Part shown: positions 6,453 through 16,251 of the stretch, piece after piece
Position numbering within the stretch: position 1 is the first letter of the stretch
Layout of the letters: each line of letters begins with the position of its first letter
NCBI GenBank assembly: GCA_946478845.1
Contig: CAMLDI010000045.1
Span: 1 to 19,776 of the forward strand
Length of the DNA stretch: 19,776 nucleotides
Direction: 5' to 3'
Origin: an uncultured Paenibacillaceae bacterium
Lineage (GTDB): Bacteria > Bacillota > Bacilli > Aneurinibacillales > Aneurinibacillaceae
The notes under the pieces: model-generated
Told to the model about the DNA's origin: nothing
Databases searched by the model: none
The model's input: the letters and a program-made list of their open reading frames with translations, nothing else
Program-made: the position numbers and the translations under genes

Positions 6453-7739
6453 CTAATCCTCCAACAGTTGGTTTCCAACTTGTATTAGTAAATCTGTGGT
6501 ACCCCTGTACCCTACACTCGTAAAAATAGGTGTACCTAATCGGTCGAAAATAGGAAAACCTAATGGGATAAAATGTGCCCCGATCCTTTCGGCCCCCTGT
6601 TTTCCATGGGAGTTGCTTATCCATAGGTTTGCACCCCTGGCTATATCTTCAAGGTCACCTAAATCACCAATCCATACTTCTTCTTCCATCCTTTTTAAAA
6701 TAGGGGTTGGGATCGATGATACGATTCCTTGCAAAGAAATACCCATTTCTTTTAACCATCCGAACATGGCATACAAATGATCAGGTTCTAAGGCCACAAC
6801 TGCACGTTTTCCTCCAAAGTAAAAATGTGCATCTAACATGGCATCCAGTAAATTTTCCCGTTGCCAGAGATATTTGATAGGAGTTTTTTTCCTTCTCCAG
6901 GTTTGGAGAAATGAGAAAAAGTCATCATTGACCTGTAATCCTGTTAAACTTGGAAATACCCTGTAAGGAACTCCTCCTGCTTTTTCTATTATTTTTCCTA
7001 CAGGTTCCATGCTAGAACCGATAACAAGAGTCATCTCAGCCGTCAACATTTGTTGCAGGGATTCAATGGGTACTCCTCCTCTGCTTAAAGCAGAATAACC
7101 TGTTAATAGATGACCGGATAGAGACGCTGATAAATCAGGAATCGTAATCACTTCGCAGCCAAATTGATAGAGGATTTCTTTGATTTCCATTACATCCCCT
7201 GGGGTCAAATGGGCAGCAGGAAGGAGATTCACTCGATTACGAACGGTTTTCGTAGGAAGATTTCCACTTTTTATCACGGTATCTACAAGATTTTCCACGG
7301 TTTTACTATAGCCTGTTTCCAGGGACCCTTTAAAATCAGGAAGAGAAGCGCCAAAAATAAGACGGTGATCTGAAGGATTTTTTTCCACATATTCTTTGAT
7401 GTTTCCCTGTAGGTCATCACCTGCAACTTCTGTTAACGCTGTACTTAAAACCCCAATAAATTCCGGGTTATGCTTGGCAATAACATTGTCTAGGGCTTGA
7501 TGAAGGGATTTTTCTGCACCAAAGATTACATTCATTTCCTGCAATGCAGTGGTTTGCATCGCAATGGGTTCACGAAAATGCCGGGTCATTAATGATTTAG
7601 CAAAAGCTGCACATCCCTGAGAACCATGAATGATGGGCATGGATTTAAAGAAACCTTGTAAAGCCAGTGCCCCACCCAAAGGCGGGCTAATTTTTAAAGG
7701 GTTCATGGAAATATTTTTTTTCAACACCTTAACTGTCAT
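6453..7739 (-). CDS. nifN: FeMo-cofactor scaffold subunit NifN
   Basis: NifN and NifE form the scaffold on which the NifB cofactor is matured to FeMo-co. The 428-residue protein is a NifK-like paralogue: PLGGALALQGFFKSMPIIHGSQGCAAF near residues 20-46, TRHFREPIAM, then LSTALTEVAGDDLQG, where the third P-cluster cysteine of NifK is replaced by alanine. That loss is usual for NifN. The ATG at 7739 has AGGAGG 9 bases upstream and overlaps the nifE end by 11 bases; the ATG at 7811 lies deep inside nifE and is unlikely. Confidence 0.95.
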   Translation of the reverse strand: MTVKVLKKNISMNPLKISPPLGGALALQGFFKSMPIIHGSQGCAAFAKSLMTRHFREPIAMQTTALQEMNVIFGAEKSLHQALDNVIAKHNPEFIGVLSTALTEVAGDDLQGNIKEYVEKNPSDHRLIFGASLPDFKGSLETGYSKTVENLVDTVIKSGNLPTKTVRNRVNLLPAAHLTPGDVMEIKEILYQFGCEVITIPDLSASLSGHLLTGYSALSRGGVPIESLQQMLTAEMTLVIGSSMEPVGKIIEKAGGVPYRVFPSLTGLQVNDDFFSFLQTWRRKKTPIKYLWQRENLLDAMLDAHFYFGGKRAVVALEPDHLYAMFGWLKEMGISLQGIVSSIPTPILKRMEEEVWIGDLGDLEDIARGANLWISNSHGKQGAERIGAHFIPLGFPIFDRLGTPIFTSVGYRGTTDLLIQVGNQLLED

Positions 7740-9090
7740 TGGATAATTCCTCCTGCCACCTGGTTTTATAACGGACCAGTTCCCATATGGGATGTTGAAT
7801 GGAATGAACAAGGTGTTGGGCTAATCTTTTCAAACCAACATATCCTGCATAGGCTGTATGTCTTTCTTGATTAATATCTAGAAAAGGAATTTGTTCCTTC
7901 AAAGCCAAATACATATTGCGTCCACCTGCAATTATGATGTCAGCTTTTTTTGTTTTGACGGCTTTTAAGATACGGGCTGCACCATCGGATTCAATAAGCT
8001 CAACATCGTGTCCTGCTCTTTCTTTGATTCGGGCAACATCATCTTTTGTGCTTTTATTGGTACCTACAGCAACCACTTTCATCCCTAGTTCTTGTAGAGC
8101 CGTAATGACAGACCAACTTTTTACGCCACCAGTATAAAGAACAACTTTTAACCCTCGTAAAATTTGCCTTTCATATACTAGATCCTGGCTTAACTTTTCC
8201 TCTTCTTCTTTAATCAAGTTCTCAATTCGTCTCGTAAGATCTGGATCATTAAATACCCGACCCATTTGCCGCAGTGAAGCGCTTGTTTCTCGTGCTCCAT
8301 AAAATGAACCTTCAAAGTACGGAATGCCGTATTTTTCTTCCATTTTACGTGCCATATTTATGAGAGCTCGGCTACACACCACCATATTCGCTTTCGCGCG
8401 ATGGGCATAACGAACTTCTTCAAAACGGCCATCTCCGGTTAAATGGGATAATACTCGAATGCCTACTTTATTAAATAAGGGCTCTAAGTCCCACATTTCC
8501 CCCGCAATGTTATACTCACCTATTAAATTGAGATCAAAGGGTGTGGTTTCAGGGGGTTCAGCGGTACCTATTACATATTGAAGGAGTGCCTCCCCTGCTA
8601 AACGATTTCCAAGATTTTTGCTTCCGACAAACCCTGGACTATTAACTGGAATCACGGGAGTTCCCCATTTTTTTGTTTCATCTTGGCAAATGGCATCTAA
8701 ATCTTCGCCAATTAAAGCTGTCACGCACGTAGAATAAACGAAAATGGCCGGAGGATGAAATCGTTGAATAATTTCATAAATCGCTTGCCGTAATTTTCGT
8801 TCACCGCCGAAAATAATGTCCTGTTCACTTAAATCGGTGGTAAATCCATATTGGAAAAGATGGGGGCCTGAAGACAGGCTCCCCCTACTTTCCCAACTAT
8901 TTCCCGCGCAAGCCAGGGGCCCGTGAACAAGATGGGCTACATCAGCGATGGGAAGAAGAGTGATCTGGGCCCCATCGAAGGAACAACCACCGGCAGCTTC
9001 ACCCGGCTTTGGCATTGCACACCCTTTATGGCTAGGCTGGTTATGTTCACAAGCGGGCTCAATAAAGGCTTCCATCACCTGACGCTTCAA
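7729..9090 (-). CDS. nifE: FeMo-cofactor scaffold subunit NifE
   Basis: NifE is the NifD-like half of the NifE/N scaffold. The 453-residue protein carries CAMPKPGEAAGGCSFDGAQI (residues 24-43), HGPLACAGNSWESRG, and STCVTALIGEDLDA, so the cysteines expected for the scaffold Fe-S cluster are present. The start is TTG at 9090, with GGGGAG 7 bases upstream, 25 bases after nifK. An ATG six codons in has no ribosome site. The stop lies inside the nifN start region, giving translational coupling. Confidence 0.96.
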   Translation of the reverse strand: MKRQVMEAFIEPACEHNQPSHKGCAMPKPGEAAGGCSFDGAQITLLPIADVAHLVHGPLACAGNSWESRGSLSSGPHLFQYGFTTDLSEQDIIFGGERKLRQAIYEIIQRFHPPAIFVYSTCVTALIGEDLDAICQDETKKWGTPVIPVNSPGFVGSKNLGNRLAGEALLQYVIGTAEPPETTPFDLNLIGEYNIAGEMWDLEPLFNKVGIRVLSHLTGDGRFEEVRYAHRAKANMVVCSRALINMARKMEEKYGIPYFEGSFYGARETSASLRQMGRVFNDPDLTRRIENLIKEEEEKLSQDLVYERQILRGLKVVLYTGGVKSWSVITALQELGMKVVAVGTNKSTKDDVARIKERAGHDVELIESDGAARILKAVKTKKADIIIAGGRNMYLALKEQIPFLDINQERHTAYAGYVGLKRLAQHLVHSIQHPIWELVRYKTRWQEELSNDS

Positions 9091-9115
9091 GATCCATCTC
9101 CCCTTTTAATTCTGC

Positions 9116-10639
9116 TTAACGAACCGCATCAAAGCTATGTCCAGGAGCATCCTTATCGAGTTCTTCTAGGATGGTATTAACGATAGTTGTTAATAGATTT
9201 AATGCACCCTGGTACCCAATAATTGGATAACGATGTAAGTGGTGACGGTCAAAGATTGGGAATCCTACCCGAACTAATGGAATATCAGCATCTTTGGCAT
9301 TGAATTTCATGAAGGTGCTGCCGATCACAAAGTCTACTGGATCCGTTAAGAGCAATGAACGAAGGTGCCAGAGGTCTTTTCCGGTATACACTTTGCCATC
9401 AATTCCATATGGGCTTGCTTTTAATAAAGCGTAAGCTTCTTCCTCAAACTCTTTATCCCCATTGGTACATACAATATGTACCGGCTCGATTCCGACTTCT
9501 AAACAGAAGGAAATCATTCCAAGTACGATGTCCGGATCCCCGGCAATCGCTACTCGTTTTCCGTGAAGGTAGGCATGGGAGTCAACGAAAGCATCAATTA
9601 CTCTGCCACGTTCATCTTTTAATTCTTGAGGAATCTCTTTCCCTGTAATTTCTGCAATCTTTTTAATGAGTGCATCGGTTTTTTCGATACCAATAGGGTA
9701 TGGTCCATTGATTACAGGTTGTTCCCATTTTTCTTCGATGTATTTCGCCGTTTTCTTTAAAGGATATTTTTGTAAGTTGAAGGTAGCTTTGGCCCCTGCT
9801 GCTTTAGGAACATCCTCTAATTTTGTTCCGCCATAGTAGAGTTCATATTCTCCATTTGCTGGTGAATCTAAATTGTCACTATGGTCACCAAGAACTGTGT
9901 ACTCTACTCCCATAAGGGATAGGATCCTTTTAAGTTCAACGATGTTCCCAGTATAGGTTTCAAAGCCAGGGATCAGGTTGATTTTTTCAGTTTTTTCAAT
10001 TTCACCAGGTTCTTTTTCAAAGAGGTAGCTAAGAATAGATTTCATCATGCTATCGTAGCCAGTAATATGAGAACCGACAAAACTTGGAGTATTGGCAAAG
10101 GGTACAGGGAAGTCTTCAGGAATATTGCCCTCCTGACGTGCAGTTCCAATAAAAGCCTGCAAGTCATCACCGATTACTTCTGCCATACATGTAGTACTCA
10201 TGGCGATCATTTTTGGTTTATATAAAGTTGCGCTATTTCCGAGACCTTCTACAAGGTTTCTCATTCCTCCAAACACCGCACTATCTTCTGTCATAGAAGA
10301 GGAAGCCGCAGGAACCGGCTCTTTGAAATGGCGGGAAAAATGGCTACGGAAATAAGCTACGCAACCTTGAGACCCATGGACGAAAGGCAAGGTTCCTTCG
10401 AATCCAAGGCCGGCCAGCACAGCCCCTAAGGGCTGGCAAGCTTTTGCCGGGTTAATTGTAAGTCCTTCGCGAGCAAAGTTCTTTTCTTTGTATTCTTCAG
10501 TTTTTAAATAATCTTTTACCTCTTCGACCTCTTGCAAGGTGCAGGGATTTTCAAATTCTCTTTTGTTTTCAGCCTGTTTTACATATTTTTCAGACTGGAA
10601 TAAAGTGTTATGATCCTTAATCTCCACTTTTTTCGTCAT
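9116..10639 (-). CDS. nifK: Nitrogenase MoFe protein beta chain NifK
   Basis: NifK forms the alpha2-beta2 MoFe protein with NifD and shares the P-cluster. From the ATG at 10639 the protein has 507 residues, near the usual length. P-cluster cysteines are C68 (PAKACQPLGA), C93 (HGSQGCVAYF) and C151 (STTCMAEVIGDD). FSRHFKEP and the glycine-rich cores of the NifD/K fold are intact. I preferred the ATG at 10639, with GAGGTG upstream and a 17-base gap after nifD, over an ATG at 10684 that would overlap nifD. The short gap fits stoichiometric expression with nifD. Confidence 0.97.
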   Translation of the reverse strand: MTKKVEIKDHNTLFQSEKYVKQAENKREFENPCTLQEVEEVKDYLKTEEYKEKNFAREGLTINPAKACQPLGAVLAGLGFEGTLPFVHGSQGCVAYFRSHFSRHFKEPVPAASSSMTEDSAVFGGMRNLVEGLGNSATLYKPKMIAMSTTCMAEVIGDDLQAFIGTARQEGNIPEDFPVPFANTPSFVGSHITGYDSMMKSILSYLFEKEPGEIEKTEKINLIPGFETYTGNIVELKRILSLMGVEYTVLGDHSDNLDSPANGEYELYYGGTKLEDVPKAAGAKATFNLQKYPLKKTAKYIEEKWEQPVINGPYPIGIEKTDALIKKIAEITGKEIPQELKDERGRVIDAFVDSHAYLHGKRVAIAGDPDIVLGMISFCLEVGIEPVHIVCTNGDKEFEEEAYALLKASPYGIDGKVYTGKDLWHLRSLLLTDPVDFVIGSTFMKFNAKDADIPLVRVGFPIFDRHHLHRYPIIGYQGALNLLTTIVNTILEELDKDAPGHSFDAVR

Positions 10640-10656
10640 GATCTCTGTCACCTCTC

Positions 10657-12087
10657 TTAGAATGGGTCTTTCATCAAGTTCCATGTTGGACTGTTTATTG
10701 CAATATCCATATCGCGAGCAAAGATTTTGAAACCATCAAAACCATGGTAAGGACCACTATAGTCCCAGGAGTGCATTTGACGGAAAGGTACCCCCATTTT
10801 ATGGAATACGTATTTCTCTTTTACACCGGATCCCACTAAATCTACGTTCATTGCCTGTGCAATGTACTCTAGATCGTAAGCGGTTGGGTCATCATAAATT
10901 ACAGTGCCTTCCTTCACTTCGCTATAAGTGCGTTGATAGTCATCTTTGTGGGCGAATTCATATCCGGTAGCCACAATTTCCATGCCCAGGTCTTCATAAG
11001 CGCCAATGGTATGGCGAGGACGGAGACCGCCTACGAGCAGCATAACTTTCTTTCCTTCCAAACGAGGACGGAATTTAGCGAGGACTTCATCCATTTCTTT
11101 TTGGTACTTCGCAATCACTTTTTCAGCATTGGCCTGGATTGTTTCATCGAAGAAAGCTGCAATCTTCCGTAAGCTTTCAATGGTTTTGGAAGGACCAAAG
11201 AAATTGTATTCCATCCAAGGAATCCCATATTTTTGTTCCATGGTTTTACAAATATAGTTCATGGAACGGTAGCAGTGGATCAGGTTCAATTTTGCTTTAT
11301 GGGTAATAGACAATTCATTAATGGTACCATCCCCAGACCATTGGGCAATAACCCGTAATCCCATTTCTTCTAAAAGAATCCGGGATGCCCATGCGTCACC
11401 GCCAATATTGTAATCCCCGATAATCGCTACATCGTAAGGACCTGTCTCTTCTAATTCCCCTTTGCCCATTACATGATCCCTGATGGCATCATTGGCAATA
11501 TGGTGACCTAAGGATTGGCTCACGCCACGGAATCCTTCACAACGAACAGGCACAATTGGCATTTCCAATTCTTTGGACATTTTCTTGGCAACTGCTTCAA
11601 TGTCGTCACCAATTAACCCAATTGGACATTCAGATTGAATGGAAATCCCTTTTGCCAGCGGGAACATTTCCTTGATTTCCCGACAAAGTTGTTCCAGCTT
11701 TTTATCGCCACCGAATACGATATTTTTTTCCTGGAAGTCACTGGTTACCTGCATGGCAACAAATGAATTAATCCCCAGTTCCCCGTTACTGTAGTTGCGG
11801 CGAGTCCCCCAGCTATACTGGCCGCATCCAACAGGACCATGGCTGATATGCACCATATCTTTAATGGGTCCCCATACTACCCCTTTGGACCCTGCATAGG
11901 TACAACCACGAACGGTCATAACCCCTGGGCGAGTTTTAATATTAGACTTAATGGAGCACTTGCTGCCGCTAATATTTTCTTCATCATTCACTTCGAAGTG
12001 TTTTTCCCGAAATTTTCGGGTTTTCTCAGGATAAGCTTTTAGCAAATCATCAATCATTTTTTCTTGGGCTTCTTTAGTGGTACTCAC
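10657..12087 (-). CDS. nifD: Nitrogenase MoFe protein alpha chain NifD
   Basis: NifD holds FeMo-cofactor and half of the P-cluster. The 476-residue protein keeps nearly the Azotobacter numbering. P-cluster cysteines are C62, C88 and C154. Active-site V70, R96, Q191 and H195 are all present. FeMo-co ligands are C272 (IHCYRSMNY) and H439 ([10 protein letters not shown]). It lacks the roughly 50-residue insertion typical of clostridial NifD and has the molybdenum-type signature throughout, so it is not AnfD or VnfD. The start is GTG at 12087 with GGGGAG 7 bases upstream. No nifI (PII-like) genes lie between nifH and nifD, unlike clostridial and archaeal clusters. Confidence 0.97.
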   Translation of the reverse strand: MSTTKEAQEKMIDDLLKAYPEKTRKFREKHFEVNDEENISGSKCSIKSNIKTRPGVMTVRGCTYAGSKGVVWGPIKDMVHISHGPVGCGQYSWGTRRNYSNGELGINSFVAMQVTSDFQEKNIVFGGDKKLEQLCREIKEMFPLAKGISIQSECPIGLIGDDIEAVAKKMSKELEMPIVPVRCEGFRGVSQSLGHHIANDAIRDHVMGKGELEETGPYDVAIIGDYNIGGDAWASRILLEEMGLRVIAQWSGDGTINELSITHKAKLNLIHCYRSMNYICKTMEQKYGIPWMEYNFFGPSKTIESLRKIAAFFDETIQANAEKVIAKYQKEMDEVLAKFRPRLEGKKVMLLVGGLRPRHTIGAYEDLGMEIVATGYEFAHKDDYQRTYSEVKEGTVIYDDPTAYDLEYIAQAMNVDLVGSGVKEKYVFHKMGVPFRQMHSWDYSGPYHGFDGFKIFARDMDIAINSPTWNLMKDPF

Positions 12088-12122
12088 AGTAACTCTCCCC
12101 CCTTTTTTGCCTGGATGTTTCC

Positions 12123-13025
<903 letters not shown>

Positions 13026-14465
13026 TTATTTGCTTGACACCTTTTCTTCTTCCGCGATAAAATTAAATCGCAATAAATATTTCATAGAATCAAGAATTAC
13101 TTCTTCAATTTCGCCTTTTTGTACAATAGGTACTACCCCAGATGCGATTAACTCTTGTTTAGGACCTTCACCAATCCCGCTACAGATGAGCATGTGGCAA
13201 TCAGTAATGCCTTTTATGGTCTCTACCAATGTGGTTTCTTTGTCATCACCACAGGATACAGTTCCATTACAATAGGCTTGAACTTTACGAATTCCAACAA
13301 AGCGAAGATTGTTGCCCTGGACTTCGTAAATCATAAATTCTTTTGCGTGTCCAAAGTGCAAGTTGACCTTGCCGTTGCCGCGGGAAGCTACTGCCACTCG
13401 GACCGTGGATGCAGAGGCCAACTTTTTGCGTTGTTCTCTTTGCATCCTTTTTTGTTTTTTCCATTCTATTTTCTTTTCAAGTTCGGCATGGATTTGTTTA
13501 CGATATTCAGGATCGTAGTTGATTTCTTCAGCTAAGAATGCTTCCTTCGTAAATTCATCGCTGCGATCTTCCCCTAGCAACCCTACTGCATCAGCCCGGC
13601 ATTGCCTGCAGTGACGCATCATTCGCATGTTCCCATCAGAACATTCATCCTGTAGGTTGTGTAAGTCTCCTGGTTTGGGTTCTTGAATGCCTTTCTTTTC
13701 AAAAACCGTCCCTGGAGCTACGATAAGGGGCATAATATTATGAAGGAAAGCTCCTTTTTCTTTAACTACCCGGGATACTTCTTTTAAATGCTTATCATTT
13801 ACTCCGGGAATTAATACTGAATTAACCTTACAAAGAATACCGTGCTCCTTTAAAGCATCTAAGCCTTGAAGTTGTCGTTCGATTAAAATTTTTGCTGCAT
13901 CGTATCCTTCATAACGTTTCCCTTCAAAGTAGATCCAGGAATAAACGTGTTGTCCCACTTCCGGATCAACGGCATTGATAGTGATTGTTACGTGATCAAC
14001 GTTTAGAGACTTAATTTCTTCCACATAATCAATTAACCGTAATCCATTAGTGCTTAGACACAATTTAATGTCTGGTGCTTGTTCATAAATGCCTTTAAAG
14101 GTAGCGAAGGTTTTTTCCGGATTGGCCAAAGGATCCCCTGGTCCTGCGATCCCTACAACAGACATTTGCGGAATTTTCCCAGCAACAACAAGGACTTTTT
14201 TCACCGCTTCTTCAGGTTTTAACACCTCGCTTACTACACCCGGTCTGCTTTCATTGGCACAGTCATATTTTCTATTGCAATAATTACATTGGATGTTACA
14301 TCCGGGCGCGACAGCTACGTGCATGCGCGCAAAGTGGTGATGGGCATCCTCGCTATAACATGGATGCTTAGCGACTTTTTCCTGAATGTGCGGTTCCAGA
14401 TCATTTCCAACGTTTGATGAACATCCGCCGCCAGCAGAACATCCCGCTTTCTTTTGTGTAGCCAT
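13026..14465 (-). CDS. nifB: FeMo-cofactor biosynthesis radical SAM protein NifB with NifX-like domain
   Basis: NifB makes the carbide-containing 8Fe core (NifB-co) by radical SAM chemistry. In the 479-residue protein, a cysteine- and glycine-rich N-terminus (AGCSAGGGCSS) leads to HPCYSEDAHHHFARMHVAVAP. The radical SAM cysteines are C56, C60 and C63 (CNIQCNYC), with IAGPGDPLA as the SAM-binding segment. RHCRQCRADAVG (C286, C289) marks the conserved C-terminal part of the catalytic domain. A charged linker (about 325-350) joins a NifX-like domain (from about 353, VRVAVASRG..VNLHFGHAKEFMIYEV). AAAGGAGGAG precedes the ATG. It is the first gene of the operon, about 190 bases downstream of the GlnR-flanked promoter region. 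Confidence 0.97.
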   Translation of the reverse strand: MATQKKAGCSAGGGCSSNVGNDLEPHIQEKVAKHPCYSEDAHHHFARMHVAVAPGCNIQCNYCNRKYDCANESRPGVVSEVLKPEEAVKKVLVVAGKIPQMSVVGIAGPGDPLANPEKTFATFKGIYEQAPDIKLCLSTNGLRLIDYVEEIKSLNVDHVTITINAVDPEVGQHVYSWIYFEGKRYEGYDAAKILIERQLQGLDALKEHGILCKVNSVLIPGVNDKHLKEVSRVVKEKGAFLHNIMPLIVAPGTVFEKKGIQEPKPGDLHNLQDECSDGNMRMMRHCRQCRADAVGLLGEDRSDEFTKEAFLAEEINYDPEYRKQIHAELEKKIEWKKQKRMQREQRKKLASASTVRVAVASRGNGKVNLHFGHAKEFMIYEVQGNNLRFVGIRKVQAYCNGTVSCGDDKETTLVETIKGITDCHMLICSGIGEGPKQELIASGVVPIVQKGEIEEVILDSMKYLLRFNFIAEEEKVSSK

Positions 14466-14526
14466 GGGCTCCTCCTTTCAATCGTATCGATCATCCATAC
14501 CATTTAACACTATGATTATATTGTTT

Positions 14527-14542
14527 TGCGAAAATTTTCACA
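14527..14542 (-). promoter_or_regulatory. FNR/CRP-like site in the nifB leader region
   Basis: On the minus strand TGTGA-AAATTT-TCGCA matches the Bacillus Fnr/CRP-type consensus TGTGA-N6-TCACA at 9 of 10 fixed positions. It lies 62 bases ahead of the nifB ATG. A TATAAT follows at 14514-14519 and a TTAAAT at 14501-14506; the second would put the site near -40, the usual Fnr activating position in B. subtilis. Oxygen control of nif would make sense, but one site found by eye is weak evidence. Confidence 0.3.
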
Positions 14543-14658
14543 TAAGGAGTCTAAGAATATACCTAGCAATAAGCCAAGCTTTTTTTAGAAGTACTAAATC
14601 TTATAAGTACTGCATCACCCCTTTACTCTTACTTATTCTTTTCCCCCCTTTCATTTGA

Positions 14659-14675
14659 TGTCACCTTATGTAACA
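14659..14675. promoter_or_regulatory. GlnR box, promoter-proximal site of nifB
   Basis: TGTCACCTTATGTAACA fits the GlnR/TnrA consensus TGTNA-N7-TNACA at every fixed position. It is the nifB-proximal member of a pair, 67 bases centre to centre, flanking the likely promoter. In Paenibacillus nif operons a downstream site of this kind mediates repression under nitrogen excess; that role is inferred here. Confidence 0.85.
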
Positions 14676-14725
14676 TCTTTCTTGATTCTTAGTTTACCTT
14701 CCCCCTAAGTTAATTACCATTATCT
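14676..14725 (-). promoter_or_regulatory. Likely nif operon promoter region between two GlnR boxes
   Basis: The 50 bases between the GlnR boxes are the only sensible place for the nif promoter given the paired-operator layout. A weak candidate is -35 TTAACT with -10 AAGAAT at 17-base spacing (minus strand). Neither hexamer is strong, as expected for an activator-dependent promoter. No sigma-54 GG-N10-GC element suited to NifA was seen. The leader to nifB would be about 200 bases and includes a GTACT/AGTAC hairpin near 14588-14610. Confidence 0.45.
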
Positions 14726-14742
14726 TGTTAGATAACTTAACA
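14726..14742. promoter_or_regulatory. GlnR box, upstream (activating) site of nifB
   Basis: TGTTAGATAACTTAACA matches TGTNA-N7-TNACA exactly. It lies upstream of the presumed nifB promoter, where GlnR activates nif transcription in Paenibacillus polymyxa. Together with the box at 14659 it reproduces the two-site arrangement known from that system. Confidence 0.85.
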
Positions 14743-14860
14743 TCATTTTATCTCTATTTCTATTCAAGGATGGTCAAGCTTAGTATTATTCATTTAACGA
14801 ACCACCTTTAACCATATCTGTATTTATATATATAGGAAAGCTGACATGAAGTGGCATAAA

Positions 14861-14894
14861 GAAATCCCAGGTCCATTAAATTCCCTGGGATTTC
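14861..14894 (-). terminator. Terminator of the modABC operon
   Basis: An 11-bp perfect stem, GAAATCCCAGG with CCTGGGATTTC (14861-14871 and 14884-14894), has the modC stop codon in its loop region. Only a short TTTA follows on the minus strand, so termination may be partial; some read-through into nif is conceivable. Confidence 0.6.
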
Positions 14895-15538
14895 TTTATT
14901 CTAATGGTTTTGCTGTTGATGATTTTTCCTTTTTCAATATATAGAATGCGATCAGCTAGTTTCATAGCTTCACCTTCATCATGGGTAACAAGAAGAATAG
15001 GAACCCGCCACTTCCTATGAATAAATAACAATTCATCCTGGCAATTTATACGGTTAGTAGAATCCAGGGCTGAAAAGGGTTCGTCTAATAATAAAAGCTT
15101 AGGTTGTGGAGCAAGAGCCCTCACCAGAGCCACCCTTTGCTTCTCCCCTCCTGAAATTTGGTTAGGGTATTTTTTCATTAAATGTTGAATCCCTGTAATC
15201 TGTATCCACTGTTGCAGAAATCCAGGTAGGGTTTTTGACCGTATTCCATAGGTAATATTTCTTTCAATAGTCATATGGGGGAAAAGGGCATAATCTTGAA
15301 ATAAATAACCAACATTTCTATTTTTCGTAGGAAGAAACACTTTTTTATAATGAAAAAGCACTTCCTGATCTCTTACAATTTCCCCATCATCTGGCCGTAC
15401 TAATCCAGCAAGGGAATTTAGTATCGTTGTTTTTCCCGACCCTGATGGACCAAATAGAACGACGATTTCATTATTCATTTGGAAGGATACATCAAGGGAA
15501 AATTGTTTCAGCTTTTTTTTGATTGCCACTTTCAACAT
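14876..15538 (-). CDS. modC: Molybdate ABC transporter ATP-binding protein ModC
   Basis: This 220-residue ATPase would power molybdate import with ModB and ModA. It has Walker A GPSGSGKTT (residues 30-38), Q81 of the Q-loop, the signature ISGGEKQR (128-135), Walker B LLLLDEPF (148-155) and the H-loop LLVTHDEGEA. It ends soon after the ATPase core and so lacks the C-terminal Mop/TOBE molybdate-binding domain of E. coli ModC, which is about 350 residues long. The ATG follows the modB stop by two bases, and GGAGGGA lies inside the end of modB. Sulfate or tungstate import ATPases are similar, but the ModA/B neighbours and the nif context support molybdate. Confidence 0.88.
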   Translation of the reverse strand: MLKVAIKKKLKQFSLDVSFQMNNEIVVLFGPSGSGKTTILNSLAGLVRPDDGEIVRDQEVLFHYKKVFLPTKNRNVGYLFQDYALFPHMTIERNITYGIRSKTLPGFLQQWIQITGIQHLMKKYPNQISGGEKQRVALVRALAPQPKLLLLDEPFSALDSTNRINCQDELLFIHRKWRVPILLVTHDEGEAMKLADRILYIEKGKIINSKTIRIKKSQGI

Positions 15539-15540
15539 TT

Positions 15541-16239
15541 TTATCCCTCCAGGGAATCAGAATGATTCATCAGCTTATTTTTCCGACGGTTCCATTGATT
15601 TAACCACAGAATGCCACTAAACCCAATGGCTACAATGACTAATACCCAAAAAGTAACTTCTTCAGAATGGCCAGATTCTACAGCAAAATAGATAGCAAGT
15701 GGAATGGTATCTGTTTTACCAGGAAGATATCCTGCTAACATGAGTGTTGCACCAAATTCCCCAAGAGCTCTGGCAAAAGCTAATACCAGCCCCGAAAGGA
15801 GAGAAGGCCAGGCTAAAGGGAAGGAAACGGTCCAGAACACTCTCCACTCACTGGCCCCCATGGTTCTTGCTGCATTTTCCAGTCGAACATCGTATTGCCG
15901 GAATGCCCCTAAAGCATTTTGATACATTAAAGGAAAGGAAACAACAATGGAGGCAATGACTGCGCCAACCCAGGTAAATACCACTTGATAATTAAACCAT
16001 TCTAACAACCATTGTCCAATCCACCCATTTTTGCCGAAAAGAATCAATAAACCAAAACCAACTACCGTTGGGGGAAGGACTAGGGGAAGCAGGAAAAAAG
16101 CTTCAATGACACTTTTGCCAAAAAACTCCTTTCTTGCAAACACCCTCCCAAAAAGGACCCCGAGGATAAATACAATAACGGTAGCAATAACAGCTATTTT
16201 TAATGATAAGTACAATGGATGAAAATCTATTGTTGCCAT
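15541..16239 (-). CDS. modB: Molybdate ABC transporter permease ModB
   Basis: The 232-residue membrane protein has five to six predicted helices (for example residues 10-32, 46-70, 83-112, 140-165 and 195-215). The permease EAA loop is visible as LENAARTMGASEWRVFWTVSFPLAWPSLLSG (about residues 120-150), followed by ALGEFGATLMLAGYLPGKTDTIPLAIY, typical of ModB. The ATG follows GGAGGGAG by a few bases, 12 bases after modA. It would form the homodimeric channel that couples to ModC. Confidence 0.93.
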   Translation of the reverse strand: MATIDFHPLYLSLKIAVIATVIVFILGVLFGRVFARKEFFGKSVIEAFFLLPLVLPPTVVGFGLLILFGKNGWIGQWLLEWFNYQVVFTWVGAVIASIVVSFPLMYQNALGAFRQYDVRLENAARTMGASEWRVFWTVSFPLAWPSLLSGLVLAFARALGEFGATLMLAGYLPGKTDTIPLAIYFAVESGHSEEVTFWVLVIVAIGFSGILWLNQWNRRKNKLMNHSDSLEG

Positions 16240-16251
16240 CCATTCTCCCTC

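Noticed and set aside
9355..9648. Plus-strand frames inside nifK and similar antisense frames across the nif and mod genes
   Set aside because: They are complementary to firmly identified genes and have no independent start signals or domain content.
10657..12087. Alternative (V- or Fe-only) nitrogenase
   Set aside because: No anfG/vnfG-type delta subunit gene; NifD residues and numbering, full nifEN and nifV fit the molybdenum enzyme.
14466..14875. Sigma-54/NifA-type nif promoter
   Set aside because: No GG-N10-GC element or TGT-N10-ACA NifA site of the proteobacterial kind was seen; the paired GlnR boxes explain control better.
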